From positions 4,511,001 to 4,575,000 of the forward strand of contig JAZARR010000250.1 of the NCBI GenBank assembly GCA_037389465.1: 64,000 nucleotides of DNA, given 5' to 3'. Position 1 is the stretch's first letter, and every line of letters begins with the position of its first letter. Under the pieces are notes generated by a model. It searched no databases and was not told where the DNA came from. It saw nothing but the letters and a program-made list of their open reading frames with translations. The translations under genes were made by a program, and so were the position numbers. Positions 31,344 to 44,900 of this stretch are shown one piece after another. The DNA is from Baylisascaris procyonis. Its lineage: Eukaryota; Nematoda; Chromadorea; Rhabditida; Ascarididae.

Positions 31344-34300
31344 TCACTTCTCGAGCAGCGAGAGTTTCAGGACTCGCTCCAATTCGTCGTCTTGTTCCTT
31401 CTGTAATCTCACTCTTTCCTCCTCCTCCTTCTGGGATAACCGCAATGCTTGAGTCAGCTCGTCCTCCTTCAAACATTTTTCACATTTATGTAAATCAAGA
31501 ATATATCGAATTACCTTAAAGACTCCCACCTTAAAGATAAAAACCGACAGAATCACTTGCCATTTGCTGGTAGCGGTGAAGGCAATGAAATGTTCATACA
31601 TTCGATTTCCGTATGGAAAATAGTTTAGAAAAATAAAGGCTTTTGTCATGAAACTATTTCTATCGTTCGGAAAAAAACAACATTTCTGTTCTTCTTATAA
31701 AAATATACCGCATGAAGTCTGCATGAGGGTCGTTAACTTTTATATAGGTTATAAGCATACATAACAGCAAGAATCACATGCTTATAACAAAATAAATAAC
31801 CTTTTTAATGCGAAATGAATCACGACATATTCAAATCTTCAGGCACAGTCAGCATACTAGAATATCGTATCAAAAATATTTCTAGTGCTGACGAGTTTTG
31901 TGTTAAAACTATTAAAAAAACACAAATTTTCTACACTTAATGCCCAGAATGCCTTACCTCATCACCTCGTTTGCAAATCCATGGATAATTCATCATAACA
32001 GTTCAAAAATGCCGTAGTTCAACGTCTTTAAAATACCACTTTTTATTTACTGTAAACTAACTACCACTGATGCACTACATCCCTCAAAACAACGTCTTAG
32101 AATATCGCTTATGACTTACAACTGTTGTTAAGGCGTTGACATCACTTGGTTGCGCTGAATTTCTACTCTCAGCCTGCAATGTCCTCAGGCTTTCAGCTAT
32201 TGCATACGCCAACTCGGCATCCATTTCCATATCCAAGAAAGTGCTCTCATTTGATGGAATATCTCGAGTCCCTTCGGCGCCTTGCAAACCAACTCCTTCT
32301 CGCATACTCTGCTCCAAAGCGAATTGCAAGTACAATTCGTCCTCGGGAATATCTCAAAATTTGCACGAATCTCTCTCCACATTATTAAAACGTTAACTGT
32401 TATCACCATATCTCTAAAGCAAATCGAAAAATCGAGAACAAGATGACGCTGATCTGAATCGCATCCTCAAAAACTAATTTCCCTGACCATATTAATCCCG
32501 ATGGCAAAAACATTTTAGAAAGAAAGTCAAATTAAAGAGATACATCTTCTCGCAGGTATATGACCGTTGGCGATGTTTGAGGATGTAGCACCACCAATAT
32601 CAACGGTGAAATCATCACTGCTCAAAGATCTGTAGTGTTCCGCAACTCGGAAGGCGTCTTCATCGATAATTACCTAAACATATCATCACCTCTGCAAAAA
32701 TAGTGCAAAGCACACTACAAGACTCAGGTGATCGATCTAATCACAGGAGATGTAGCGGAATCAATTAGTGGAATGTATAATATCTTCTGGCTCGATGTAG
32801 CCAATCAAAAAAGAAAAAGCAGCTCGATAAGCAAGCACCAGCAAGAAAGTCACCGCGCATAAACGATTATCATAAAGTAAATTACTCCTCGCAGGAATTG
32901 TTCATTTTCACTGGTGGAAACCGATATATGGAATTTCCAAAACAATGAGAGCGATCGCAAAATTGCTCATCCTTTATAGCAATTATGCATTCACCAACCA
33001 ATCATAAACCGAATCACAACAACAATTACCGAAAATTTCGTTTCACAAACGATCTATTCAAATCAATCGGCTAATATCTAATCATCGTGGTATCAGCATC
33101 AGCACACTGCATGGCTGCTTAATCACAGTGACGAAATACAGCGAAATAACGATTAAATAACCATCAATTCAGCTCATCCACATCACGTCAGCAGCAAAAA
33201 CTACCTTATTAGGAGTCTCAGTCGGAGACACGTAGGGACCCGGCTTATTGATGTTCGCGAACGTGATACGGGCGCTGACAACGTGAAAGAGGGGTATTTC
33301 AATTTTAACTGGAAATCCAGCCGGTAGCTGCAGTTGAATGAAATTCTTCAATCGTGCGAAATGCGCGTTATTGACAGCCATCAAATCGATTATCGGCAAA
33401 ACCTGGTCCTGCAAAGAAAACGCTTAGCAATGTATTTAAAAATCATAATACGAATTAAAGAAGCAATAGAAAATTTTGCAAATTTGTCTAATGCACATTA
33501 ATAGTGCTTTCTTAATCAATGAAGAAAATCTTTTAGCAGAAGAATGTTCAAAAAGAGAGAACCAGAGATACAGCCATGAGAATGAAGTATAGTGTTCTCG
33601 TTTTAAAATGACGGAAGTAAATTTCTTAACGCGCTAAAACCGCCAACCGACCTATGAGTGTTATCGAAGAGTTATTTCGATGACCTTCGATCTAGCCTAC
33701 CGCAGAAGTTGACAGTGCTTTAGACGTTAATCGTCCCTCTTTCTCTCTGAATTTTTTTGATCTCGCCTTCGAAAATCAACGGTAAGCATAGAAACATTCA
33801 CAAAAATTATTTTATATCAAAATTAACATAACCAAGTTAAACAAAAGTAACGAAACTTTCTAAAATGTATATGCCGGTGTATTCGAAGAATGTAAAAACA
33901 AGTGTCAAATTGAGACTTAGTTTTAGCAATACTGACCTGTAGATCCAGCGGATATTGATCGCAGAGCCATAATGTCGCCTTGAACGAATTTGACTTCCGT
34001 GTCACCTGAAAGTGACTTCCAATAAATGACATTTAAATATATCACTAATCTCAGCGAAAAGAAGACTTGTATGCTGATGACTCTAGTTCATCACTTTCGG
34101 GCAAACTGCGCATTGGGAGCCGCCATCAATTCCCATCTCTTCAACGATCTTTCATATTGCATCGCATTATCCCACCTGAAATGTTAGGTGTTGACGTGCT
34201 TTTGAAATCCCTTAACTACGAAGACAATATCGTCACTACGGGGTTGCAAATTAAAAGCTATTTCACAATACGAGGGGAGGGGGATTTTTGGAATAAGTGG

Positions 34301-37300
34301 TTTTTCCTTTTTGATCCATTTCCATTATCTCACTTCTTTCTCCACTTATAGAAGACACATCTTTTTATGTACCAAATGCACATTGAACGGCGAACAAAAG
34401 GAAGCTGCACCCTCTTCATTCGATACATCTGCTATTTCCCTATGTCACCTAGCTTTATAGCACCTGTTTTGGATGTCCAATGTCACGATCCCCCATGTAG
34501 TAGTCTTTGTCTAAGTATTGCGCCGGCGTAAGACCACAATAGACATCAACGCCAGTCTTCTTCATCTCTTCTTTGCATTCCTGTCGCTTCTCCACCAACC
34601 TCAGAATTGTATGCAGAGGGGTGTCATCCTCATTTTGTTTATATCTGTAAGATGATTAATAAGAGAATCTCGCTTAAATAGCTAACAATAAAGCGGAGTG
34701 CAGGCAAATGAGATGAAAGTGGAACCTGAATTCAATGACTTAGGGAAGGGCAAACATTTCATTCGGTTAACGAAAGAAGAAAAGAAACACATAGGCATCA
34801 AGAACTCGAAACAGCATGAATAAGAATATCACTACTACTAATAATGAAACGTAAAATGCAACTTGTCTGAAGATATTGACATATAAAGAGAACATCTGGC
34901 TTCGAACTCAGAGTGTGTCGTTAAGGAATGGCCCTAAAGGATATACTTTATTTTTTTTTCAAACGTGTTAAAAGCATAAAGAAAGCGAGTATAAATAAGA
35001 GTGATAAGATTAAATTAAAGAAAACGATTAGTAAAATCACCTTTCTTTATCTTCTTCACAGAGATGCTCTGTTCGCGTTTTCGTGACGATCTCCACGTTA
35101 CTCGCAGTGTAAACCTAAACTGATAGCTTTTTCGCAGAAATAACAACCATGGTTATGAATTACCGATAAGAGTGATTCCCTCTCATCTCTCTGGCACCCT
35201 GCCTATGCCCTCTTTCTTTCTCTGCCAAAAAGTGCTTTCAACACCTCGCGGGGTTCTTTCCCAATTTTGTATATCCGCCTATCTTTCTTGTAAATCTTCC
35301 AGTTTCCCTCCATCGGAAGTCAAGCTACACACTAATTACGCCATTTTCCCCTTGAGAAGTGGTGAGAGAGAAAAACGGTTGATCTATGTCATGGTGGCGA
35401 ATTATCCATAGCAACCTATTTGACCAAAATCTAAAAGTCGATAAAATGGGGCAAAAGTTTGTTCAATGATTACTATAATATCAAAAAACACCGCGGAACA
35501 ACGGAAACTAAATACTCTCTCACAGAATTCATTATCGTTGCAATATTCAGTGCAGAACCATTCCTCTTCGTCCCCCATCCCCCCACTAGAGTGACGAGAA
35601 GAGATGTGATTACATGAGAGTATTCAAAGACGCATGAAATCAATTTAATTGCACAATAAATAAACCGTGTCAAAATCTGAAACTAACGGCAATAAGTTAC
35701 GAGTTAGTGCGGAATAAATGACGACTAATTTTCTTTTAGTAATTTATCCAACAAATAACGGATTAAACGAGGAAGTGAATTAAACGAATAAAAACGAGTG
35801 CATGCTATCTTCGCAGAGCGGATTCAAAGAGTTTGATCTTTAAATTCTAAGGCTCGTGCTCTGTGCACTACCCCACAAATGGTATCTGGCAAATTTTGAT
35901 CTCAACTTCGTACAGACCGCACAAAAGATATTTTAGAAAAGAAGATCACACATGGTAAATAAAACTTAAAAATAGTAATCGTCTGCGCAAATGCGACCCG
36001 ATCGAAAAGTATATAATCTGACCTTACATTCATGACCGTTGATAACTTCCGTGCGATCTGAAGATGTGATCCATGAAAGAAGACCTCCTGTCTTCGACCT
36101 TTCAAAGCTGAAAGCAAATTCTCTTTTTAAAGCGGATACATTCCATGGGACAACATAGTACTCCACTGTTAAATATTGTGATCAAGCTGAAAGCGATGTG
36201 AATTGAACGAAACGATACATAAGTCAGTCCGATGTACGATTCGATGCAACCTTCAACTACACCAAAGACGAAGTTTTCATTCAAAATGAGTGTCAAGAAT
36301 GACAAGTCACGTACCCTAAGCATATGCAAAATTCTCAAGAAGAGTGCGAACAAACAATACTCCGAAACTCGACTCCTTCCAATCTTACAATATTAAGAGA
36401 ACAAAGACAAAAGTATAAATGAACTGCCAGGATGCTCTATTAATTAGAAGTCGAAATTATGTCACAAACGATCACATAAAATCTAAAATCCATTGCAAAA
36501 TTACAAAATGTAATGATTCCATAAAATAACAAAATGAAACCAAGCGATCACCAATGAGGGCAAATTATGCATTCAATTTTTGCAAATCAGAAAACTCTTA
36601 CAATCGTTTTTATGACTGCTAAAGATGAGAAAAAAAGATAGTGAGATCAATACCCGATTTTCTCGATATCAACATAAGTTGTATCAACGGGAGCAGTCAT
36701 ACGCGAGTAAATCGCTTCAACAGTGGGCTCGTAATCACTCAATTCCTCAGCCACATCGGATTCCATCGTTTGTATAGTTGCCTGCAGAATTACGCACTGG
36801 TTGTGGTCATCGACCTAGACAACCAATCACTACTGATACGAGAACGACCAAAAGGTAATGATAATCCGGAAATGGGAATCCACTTCATTACTGAATCGGA
36901 GGTTATGAGCCAAGGCAATTAACACTGCACAAGAAAGCAACAACGTCACGCTTCATCCTGATTCGCGTTAAACCGTTGCACCAAATGCATCGTCACTGCG
37001 GAAAAACCACCCTTCTTTTGATCACACTCCAAAACCAACCAGTTCCGCTCTAACCCCCTCCTCACTCCTGAATCGGCTTGAAATTCGACTTACATTAGAG
37101 CGATATGAACGTTTTGCAATAAGCGAAGAAGATCTGTTAAGGCAAAATCCAAGAATTATGTCGAAACAAGTCTCAACCAAACACTGTTGAAGTAAAAAAA
37201 GTCTGCGTGGTGGCGAAACAAAAGCGATGAAGCGCAATTCCTTTCATTATGAACCTGCTTTCTGCTCATCAGTAAGTGAACGCGATGAATATCGGATATA

Positions 37301-40300
37301 ACAGTATCTCTAAGCAGCTGCGAGTCGTGTTCACTTCCCCCAACATAACGATAAGCACCTTTTTTGATGCAACATTCGTACAACGATGGTTGTATGTGAG
37401 CCAATTAAAAGTGAGTAAGCGCATACCGTTTGGCGATCGTGATCTACCACGATAAGCTCAGCTTGGTTTGTTTCGGAGAAGCGAAATATGAACGATTGAT
37501 TGCCGCGCTTCCAGTTCGTTGATTTATCGAAACCGACCAGTGTGGTGTCTATGCGAACGTCGGAACCTCGCTTATAGATCTGAAGGAAATTGGCTTTATT
37601 TAATTTATTATCCTGATATCCCATTCCTGATAACAGTACATCAAAAAGTGGAATCTGCGTGCATGCTTGCCATCATGAGCAACGAGAAGCTTAAAATGAC
37701 GCCTTCGTTCTCATCCCCCAATCTATTCCATTTCAAAGGTCACTAGGGCCAGTGATGCTCGCCCACATTGAAATCCTTCGGTGCGCAATAAAATTCAAAA
37801 CAAATTCGCGACAGACACGATGACTAACAGAAAATATAGTAGAGTATAAGGAAGGTGGTAATTTTGAGTCTGTGGCATCACACAGTGACACACCATCTCA
37901 CGATCGCATTGTTTCACTACTCAACGCTAAGTATGATGGCTTCACAACGAGCTCTACAGAGCTAAGCACGAAAAATATAGACGTTCAAAGGTGAAACGTT
38001 TTTATACCTTCGCTACCTCAACTACGTCTCATAGCTTCGGATCGATACCTCATGCTTCACCTTCTAACTCTCTTCTGCTTTCAACAACCATTAAAACTTT
38101 ATATATTAGTAGAGCAATAACCCCGTCTCTAATTATGGCAACTATAACATAAATTATTTAACAGCTTTCAATTAAAGCGTTATTTAATCCCACTGTCTCA
38201 ATTCGGCCGGTGGTCACGGACAGCAATCGGCCGTCACTGATGGTCAGTGATTACGGACTTAGATCGCTGTCGACAGCATTGCAGGCGTATACACACAAAA
38301 GTGAACAACAAATACCACCTTTTCTAATGGCAGAGAAATACGGAGGAAATGAAATGTTCTCAGAAACGCATCAATGCATACCTTATAGGTATCCGACGGA
38401 CACATTTTGCTCACAAAGGGAAGCCAACTTGTGAATTCCCAACTCATCTCTGCATAGAAATCATCACTTTGCTGCAATGTAAAACAATCATCTTTTTGAG
38501 TAACGATTCTTAACAAATAAGTTAACATTAGAATTACAAGAGGAATCCCAAAGTATTATCTATATCCATAGATCCTTTAAAGACATCACATTCTCCCCAA
38601 TATCTCCAGCATATAGCAACTGCTAACAAAAACAAAATATAAAGAACAATAAAACCACAAACGGTGAAGAGAATACTTAGACATTCCATTTCTAAAGAAT
38701 CTGACAGTGAATGAGTTCAAATAAAACTGTTTTAAATTTAGCTAAAAACACCCTCATTCAATATAATTTAATAAAAACAGTTTTCCCATTGATGCACTTG
38801 ATTCGCTAATAAATTTAGCCAAAAACATCCCCATTCAACAAAAAAAACTCATCCACCACTAAACACAAAACTACGGTCCTCCTCATGTGCTGCAGAATTT
38901 AGCCTTTTAATTAGGCAATCATCACTCACCTCCAACTTCGACCTTTATACGGCATAACATAAACACCAACTCTGCACAACAACTTTAGCAAACTTCCTGC
39001 CGCTTCATCAATTGCAGAAGATGACGAATATTGTGCATGAATGAATGAACACTCACAATCACTACATATACCTTGAATACGATTTCAGTGCAACGCACTT
39101 ATTAGGAAGTAACAAAACTTAATTATACGAATTCAACGTATGAGAATACAATACGAGGACCGACGACAGAGATAATACCTTCAACAGTCGTAGTAATCGC
39201 TCTGTGGCATGATTGGTGCGTACCGCTCTTTGATAGTCACGGTACTTCAAGATGAGTCGCAGTAACTGTGCATCCCCACTGCTGATCGCTTCATGACTTA
39301 ATGACCACATATCTAAAGTTAAGCTCTTAAAGCAATATCGCCTTCATGGTGGAAACATGAAATTCACGAAGTAGAAATTAGCGAAAACTTCATGCAAAGA
39401 TATACTATAAATTGAAAAGAATATCTAAACATGTTTCAGCATTTAAAGAAGTAAGAATAGACTTAAAACAGCGAAAACAACACATCTAGTACATTAAAGA
39501 TTGATCGCAACTAGTGCTTATCATAAGAAAATAGAGAGCTTGAATAAAGCATTTGCAAATTAGTGATAATCTTGAATATCAAAAACAGGGAGAATAGAAT
39601 GACATGAATAATGACTAATAAAAACGATGGCCCATTGAAGAACGCGTATTGCTCAGCAAGCGATTTGACTTTAAAAATAAAAGAAAGCTTATTAATGCAG
39701 AGGCGCGTATTTTTGTGTTCATAGATTGATAAATGATGAATTAAAAAATTGAAGGTCTAGTACGAGCACAGAAATTCGCCCGAAATGTCAAAAGGAGGGA
39801 AGGGGAGAGGGGGAGGGGGTAGGGATATTGGAATCGGCTATAAACTTTGTGCCGGTTAATCGGTTTACAATTAGTAAAGGATAAAAAGGATCCCTCACAT
39901 CAAACTCTACAGACATTTGAACAGTTATAAAGAATATGATGCGGCTAACAAAGATAGCGCTCACGCTGCTTTCTATATAAAAAAAGTACATATGCAGATT
40001 CCGCCGTTTCGTTTAATTCCGGTCCCTCATTTATGAACGCCATTTTGGAGTATGTCATTCATAAAGAAACTTACTCAGTCTCCTCTACTAAATACATATG
40101 CGTACCTATTTTCAATGTTGAAGCGTATGCAAAAAAGAATTGCAAAGTAACATTGCAGTTGATCTTTGCATGTAGGCATCCGACATTCTTCGTGGGACGT
40201 ATTATACAGTTAAAAGACTTCTTGAATTTCTTCCAGGTCATGCACGCTTACCGCATGAAACCTTTATCAAAATAAAAGGAAAAAGAACAAGGCATGCGTG

Positions 40301-41895
40301 TGCAAAAAAGAGGCAGTTGAACATAAGCAATTGCAAAAATACCGCTCTGACGACGCCAGCATGACCACTGCCGTTCCGTTTGTACATTTCACTGTTCAAA
40401 GTGCCGAAGATTATATAATTCATTTTCTTATCAGCTGGAACTTTTCGAGTGATAATAATGTTTGTTTCAACAAGAACATTTAAGAATCGAACCAGCATTT
40501 TGTACTGTCGCATCTGCCCCCTTTTCCAGGAGTGCTTTCACACAGTCGACGTGCCCCAAAGTGACGGCCAGCATTAACGGGGTTCGGCCTAGAACATAAT
40601 CAACTTTGAATTTGAGACTCAATCTGCACAACTCCATTTTCAAAGTGAAATATAAAGTAAGTCACCTATTTGAAAAGATATGATTAACAAATAAATGAGG
40701 AAAGGAGACAACAGAAAGTCGATATGCGTTCTTTATTGCAAAGTTCTCTGTTTGCAAAGCAAATGGACCCAACAATACAATCGACTCCGCTACAAATCAT
40801 CGAACACTTTTAAATAAAACATTGCTTGTTTGAAAATGACATCCTGCAGTGCTTGCTGAGTAAAGAAATCTCGAAAGTTTGTAAATTATTTCATGTTTCT
40901 AGGCCAGATCACACTTAGATTCTCAGCAATTCACTTATTTCAATGCTTTTACTAATGCATGAGCATAATGCGTGAATCAAATAATCGATCCTGCAATACG
41001 AACAATGATCATTGCCACAAAACACATCACTGAAGGGGATCAGAAATAAACACATCTTGGAAATGCGTTCTGAAGACAATGGGCCGAATCAAATCAAAAG
41101 CAAAATATACACTGAGGTGTACAATTAAATTATTCAAAAAAACATACTAATAAAATAGTAAAGGCTTTCTTAACAGCCGAGTTTCCACAGATACCCCAGC
41201 AATAGCTTAATGTCTAAGTTTTTACGACTGATGCCATGCATATTTGTAGCCAATTCGATTCCACGACCTCCTTCCCGAGTTTTTCAGGCGTAGTATGGTG
41301 GCAGGATGTTATCCGTCAAGATAAGATCTAAAGTTGTTGGTCTGGCCTTATCGAAATTTAATAGGTATAAAGAAAACTTCGCCAACAAAACCGAAAAACA
41401 TCTTCATCTAACCCAACATTTGCTTATGATAGTTTCATTATTTGAATGGAACACACCGTTTGAACAGTTTCGCAAACAGTTCGTACAATCGGATTGCCAA
41501 AGACCAAAATAGGTATTTCTTGCAGCTCAATGTTGAGTTTTCTATAGGTGCACAAACAAGTAGTTCGTTGCTTCAGCAGAAACATCGAGCAGCATCTGTG
41601 GGAAGAGGCATTACATCATATCACCTTAGTTAAGTTAATCCCCGTGAGGAATGTACCTATATAACACCAAATTTTTAAATGGCCGGAACCTTCGCCTAAT
41701 TCAGGCATGCTAGAATTATTAAAAAATTCAGAGATTAGGTTAGCGAGTATAATGGATGCTACCTCGCACATCGACCTTGTTGATGAATTCATCGGATGAA
41801 TCATCTTCAAGAAGCTCCAGCAACTCTTCGCAATCCTTCCGGAATACCGCCCAATGCAATGGATACTGCCGTCGTATTGCCTCCTCTTTGCTCAT
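31344..41895 (-). CDS. ANKRD13: ANKRD13-family ubiquitin-interacting ankyrin protein
   Basis: Fourteen minus-strand exons join in phase to 610 residues plus stop, normal for ANKRD13A/B/D. Exons: 41895-41763, 40588-40493, 39312-39179, 38471-38382, 37579-37427, 36781-36654, 36107-36023, 35114-35041, 34644-34464, 34005-33937, 33408-33205, 32673-32544, 32352-32120, 31466-31344. Residues 1-120 are an ankyrin region ([40 protein letters not shown]). The GPCR-chaperone-like core follows ([68 protein letters not shown]). The C-terminus has four ubiquitin-interacting motifs, near 498-509 ([12 protein letters not shown]), 538-549 ([12 protein letters not shown]), 572-582 ([11 protein letters not shown]) and 597-609 ([13 protein letters not shown]). 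The family binds Lys63-linked ubiquitin on internalised receptors at the plasma membrane and late endosomes. Trans-splicing may use the TATAG just upstream (about 41918-41922). The donor of exon 12 has an alternative in the same phase. Confidence 0.95.
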
Positions 41896-41922
41896 CTCCA
41901 ATGCGATACGACCACACTATAA

Positions 41923-44900
41923 CAAATACACTGCATTACTAATGGAAGATGAAGATCAGTCTCAGGAATAACACCATCACCATATTTTTGAGTTAATGAA
42001 TGCTCGATAAACAAAGGAAACTGAATATGTTAATAAGAGAGTTAGTGACATATTAACAACATTACAGACAGCGGATCGACCGCAGGTAGATCAACTGATA
42101 GAAGAATGAAATCCGTACAAAAACTGCACGGGTTAAGAAGTGATAAAAGTAGTAGACCCCTTAAGCGTTTTTGTAGGTTTGACCTGTAACCAATGTGGTG
42201 AAGTCATATTTGGCGCTTTATGACAACATTATGACGATGAAAAACAAATTCAAGGCTGCAGCGCTTGTTCTAAGATACAGCGAACATCCATATATTCCTC
42301 GATACATGTAAGTCGAATCGAGGTCCAACCCGCCAACGTCCTCATCGCGGACGCAGTTTGCTCATTCACGTCAATCACGTGTGAAACCTAGACTGCTCGC
42401 AATCGGACCTGAACTTTGCATACACCAAAAATGCTTTACGAGACCGTAGGCAGACAAGGAGGGGTGAAGGATAGCTGCACAATGATGGCAATGTTGGATC
42501 TGTATTGCCCGCCTCATAACGCCACTCGCCTTATGCATGAGGCATCAGCGGCGGTCCGTATGACCGCCCTTCTGACCACTGCTAATTCTCGGCTGATCCT
42601 ATAAATGGCACTCACACAAATGCATGCAGCGGTCGCCCATGGAAAAACTCCGGAAATGCTGAGGTAAGTGACTAATCCTCACAACGGGAATTTCTATTAA
42701 AGAGGATTAAGGAGGGGCTTTTCTTTATTCCTATTACTTTACTGCCTGAATAACATAATATCAGGCCAGAGATAGGTAGTAGAGCTTAGACTGCGACGAT
42801 AAATACAGCAATTCAAATCTCCGCGACCGCAATGAAGTAACTGGTTCGTATGCGAGATTGTAATATCATCACTTATATATCCACCGACCACTGCCGATAC
42901 AGTATCATTCCAGCCGAGGTACCGTAACAATTTTTTAGGGCTTTGGCGTTTGTCCAGACATGTAGAGAAGGTGGTGACAACGCCTTCTCTCTAGTATTCG
43001 GCACGCGTTATACGGCGTACGGCATGTTTATTGGCAACATTTGTACAGGTGAAGTTCGGAATTAATTCCCACCAGTAAAATTCTAAATAAAATAATAATG
43101 ACAAGCAATAAATAAAAATACTGCCTCCGTACGTCACTACATATTTCGGCAAACACTTAAAAAGACACTACAAGATTAGTTCGTTCAAGGTTTTCACGGG
43201 TAAAATGGACTGGTGCTTGAGCAAGAGTAGAGAACTTCTCTTCGAAGCTTCTTGTGATGAGAGGATATGTGGTTCGCAGCGGTCAATGTGATTTTATAAC
43301 AATTTTTATATGCAATCAATAAGGTATTCATGATTGGTTTCTACATATTTCAACTCTAAAGAAGTGGACACTAGTCACATAGGGGCAATTCTGTTTTCCT
43401 GTGCTATAAACGACAGGTTTATATCGTTTGGTTTACTTGGTGAGGAGACGTTTTGTTTGATTGTCCAATATTCGAATAGAGAGGCATATAGAATACTATG
43501 CAATGCCTACATTATTTATTGTGTTATGCAAATGCGTTTTTGTGCGCAACAAACGAACAACAATAAAGAGCACTATCAAAATGTTTCGCCAATAAACGGT
43601 ATCATCAGATGACAGCAAACAAGTTAAGGGGCAAAACCTATGTAGGGATGATATGTGATGAGAGATGAATTAGAAGAGGATGGGACAGGAAATAAATTAA
43701 ATAGTGATATGAATAAGAGGGGATCCGAATCAACTTTTGAAGAGAAAATAAATGAAAATGAACTGAGGTTTACTCATTTATTCGCTTATACAGTCCTCCC
43801 ATTAATGGAATTTATTTATTCGTTGATTTGAATGATTTCACTCATTTATACAGTGAAATCCTCACTTCTGCCTCCGAGATTATTTAGTTTTCATTCGATA
43901 TTCTATTTGATTCTATTTCTTTTCCCTCCTGTTGCAGCTCCTCCCTTCCGGCTCACCTTCCATCAGAAATCCCACGTGCATTTTACTTTTTAGTCCAATG
44001 CAAAGATGGAATATTCGAGAGCGTATTTTGGAAACATTTAAAACGGAAAGAATATTTACGGCATATTACTTACTCACTTAGATTACTTAGAAGTCGTTAT
44101 TCAACGAGATGTCCCTGTCGCAATAGACAGTCACTTACGGTATATGAGCACTCGAAAATCTCAACTGATAGTGATTAAAGAACATCGGACTCCAGTTAAC
44201 GCAACAAAGTGTGAAGCGATTCAACAATACCATGTAATTACATAGCTGAGAGAAGTAGGTTGATGCATTGTTCAGTTCCCAATACCTCGACGAAAACAAC
44301 TCCCATTAAAGACTCGCGACGCGGATTAGTATGCACCAGTCAACACGAAACACCCACTTCAATATTTTTGTTGATACCTGAATCACTGCACACCTGTAAT
44401 TTGACGAATATTCGTCGAGAAGACCGCCTACACCAAAACAAAAATGCACAAAACTTTGTGCTGGTACAAGCAGGTCGATGAACGAATAAAAATTGTTCAT
44501 TTCTGGCACGCATCCAATATTATGGCGGCAATTCAAAAAATCCGTTTAGAAGCCTCGTGTTCGACATCAATCGATTTGCCCGTGTGTTGGAGTATAGGCG
44601 CTACACACTCGTATGCTTCACTGTGTAAATGAGCGCTGGGGCCATACACTATGGCCAGACACAGAGCTGTCGAATAGAGAGTGCATTTCTCTGCATCTCT
44701 GTCATCGGACGCTAATTCTCTCGTTTTGATGTGATCATTTCATAGTTCTATGTCGCCTATCTTTTAACATAGGCCAATGGAATGTTTTATTGGCTACTTT
44801 CCAAACTAGATATTATTCATGGAGACGCGCTTTTTTGATTTACTGAAGTGTTGTTGTGTTTATAAGATTGCTTATTCATTAAAGTAGGGATGTATTATGG

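Noticed and set aside
44260..44640. Overlapping frames on both strands
   Set aside because: Open in several frames at once, which is typical of chance openness; no family resemblance.
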